From contig PNNM01000071.1 of NCBI GenBank assembly GCA_013824215.1, positions 1 through 5,712 on the forward strand: DNA of 5,712 nucleotides. Reading direction: 5' to 3'. The notes under the pieces were generated by a model. It made no database searches. It had not been told where the DNA came from and saw only the letters and a program-made list of their open reading frames with translations. Below are positions 5,324-5,712 of this stretch, piece by piece. The DNA is from Coriobacteriaceae bacterium. GTDB taxonomy: Bacteria > Actinomycetota > Coriobacteriia > Anaerosomatales > D1FN1-002. A program made the position numbers and the translations under genes. Position 1 is the first letter of the stretch; each line of letters begins with the position of its first letter.

Positions 5324-5590
5324 ATGTTCGGCATCGGTGGCAGTGAGATCGTCATCATCGCGGTCTTCGCGCTGCTGATCTTCGGGCCGGACAAGATCCC
5401 GGATGTCGCCCGTCAGGTCGGCAGGATCGTCGCCGATTTCAAGCGCTACCAGGCATCCATGGAAGCCGCGTTCCGCGCCGAGATGGACGGCGGCGAGGAC
5501 GCGGACGGCGGAACCGGATCGGCGACGGACAAGCCGCAGATCCCGGCGTACGCCACCGAGGAAGACGAGGAAGACGAGGAGGAGGAGTAG
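5324..5590 (+). CDS. Twin-arginine translocase subunit, TatA/TatB family
   Basis: This 88-residue membrane protein has the TatA/B plan. A very short N-terminus MFGIGGSE is followed by one helix (about 7-20), the FGP hinge (20-22), an amphipathic helix DKIPDVARQVGRIVADFKRYQASM (23-46) and a soluble tail. Glu8 and the MFxIGxxE start resemble TatB, whereas TatA usually has a polar Gln there. The short length and single copy beside tatC fit a TatA or a dual-role subunit. With TatC it exports folded proteins bearing twin-arginine signals. The tail ends in an extremely acidic run (about 79-88, almost all Glu/Asp), partly made of two GAGGAAGAC nine-base repeats. The ATG at 5324 follows GGGAGGG at 5307-5313 with 10-base spacing. 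Confidence 0.9.
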   Translation: MFGIGGSEIVIIAVFALLIFGPDKIPDVARQVGRIVADFKRYQASMEAAFRAEMDGGEDADGGTGSATDKPQIPAYATEEDEEDEEEE

Positions 5591-5629
5591 GAGTAGGCCC
5601 GCTTCTCGCGAGGCGAAGCCGAAGACGAC

Positions 5630-5712
5630 ATGCCCATCGGAACCGCGCGCATGGCCTTCCTCGAGCATATGTCCGAGCTCCGGCGTCGGCTCTTCATCGT
5701 CATCGGCGTGCT
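5630..5712 (+). CDS. tatC: Sec-independent translocase TatC, N-terminus (partial)
   Basis: The last 27 full codons of the window read MPIGTARMAFLEHMSELRRRLFIVIGV and run off the right edge. The segment MAFLEHMSELRRRL is the conserved cytoplasmic N-terminus of TatC, the twin-arginine signal receptor, and is followed by the beginning of the first transmembrane helix. Position directly behind a TatA/B-family gene, 39 bases after its stop, supports the call. The start is uncertain: ATG at 5630 has no strong ribosome binding site, and ATG at 5651 would give an equally normal N-terminus. Confidence 0.88.
   Translation, partial: MPIGTARMAFLEHMSELRRRLFIVIGV

Noticed and set aside
5551..5590. GAGGAAGAC repeats as a functional DNA repeat or array
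   Set aside because: Only two copies plus degenerate GAG triplets, all in frame and explained by the acidic Tat tail. Not a CRISPR or recombination repeat.
4724..5668. Upstream extension of the minus-strand STAS frame into a 433-residue protein
   Set aside because: The added 315 residues are antisense to the plus-strand STAS and tat genes and have no domain character. The GGAGGAGG site before the ATG at 4723 and the normal STAS N-terminus fix the short start.

Overview
The window is high-GC, densely packed bacterial chromosome. It holds eight complete protein genes or gene calls and two partial genes at the edges. Strong G/C codon bias, GTG starts, a futalosine-type amidohydrolase beside menG, an RseC-type redox membrane protein and a compact tat locus together suggest an anaerobic or respiratory high-GC actinobacterium, possibly a Coriobacteriia-like lineage. 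That assignment is inference from gene content and style; no rRNA or other phylogenetic marker is present.

Layout. Positions 1-562 hold the 3' end of a probable cobalamin-binding radical SAM protein. Its stop codon directly abuts the GTG start of menG/ubiE (563-1294), which encodes demethylmenaquinone methyltransferase. After a 70-bp gap comes an amidohydrolase of the MTA/SAH/aminofutalosine deaminase type (1365-2714), followed closely by an RseC/MucC family membrane protein (2721-3194). An extended -10 promoter and a dyad lie inside the end of that gene. They precede a small single-pass membrane protein of unknown function (3204-3581). A strong hairpin then separates it from a membrane-anchored TPR protein (3673-4350).

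Two single-domain STAS (anti-anti-sigma type) genes follow, transcribed divergently from a 168-bp shared control region: 4367-4723 on the minus strand and 4892-5227 on the plus strand. The window closes with two tandem hairpins, a TatA/TatB-family gene (5324-5590) and the first 28 codons of tatC (5630 onward).

How the genes fit together. The first half is plausibly quinone and redox related: menG performs the last methylation of menaquinone, and the amidohydrolase could supply the deamination step of the futalosine route. RseC-type proteins are known from electron-transfer (Rnf/Rsx) settings. The second half is envelope and regulation: anchored small proteins, a STAS pair that would need unseen kinase or phosphatase partners, and Tat export.

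I found no mobile element, CRISPR array, tRNA or rRNA, and no convincing new defence or biosynthetic system. The most notable points are an apparent loss of the expected catalytic glutamate in the amidohydrolase, the promoter/dyad buried in the end of rseC, the divergent STAS pair, and the uncharacterised small membrane protein next to the TPR protein.
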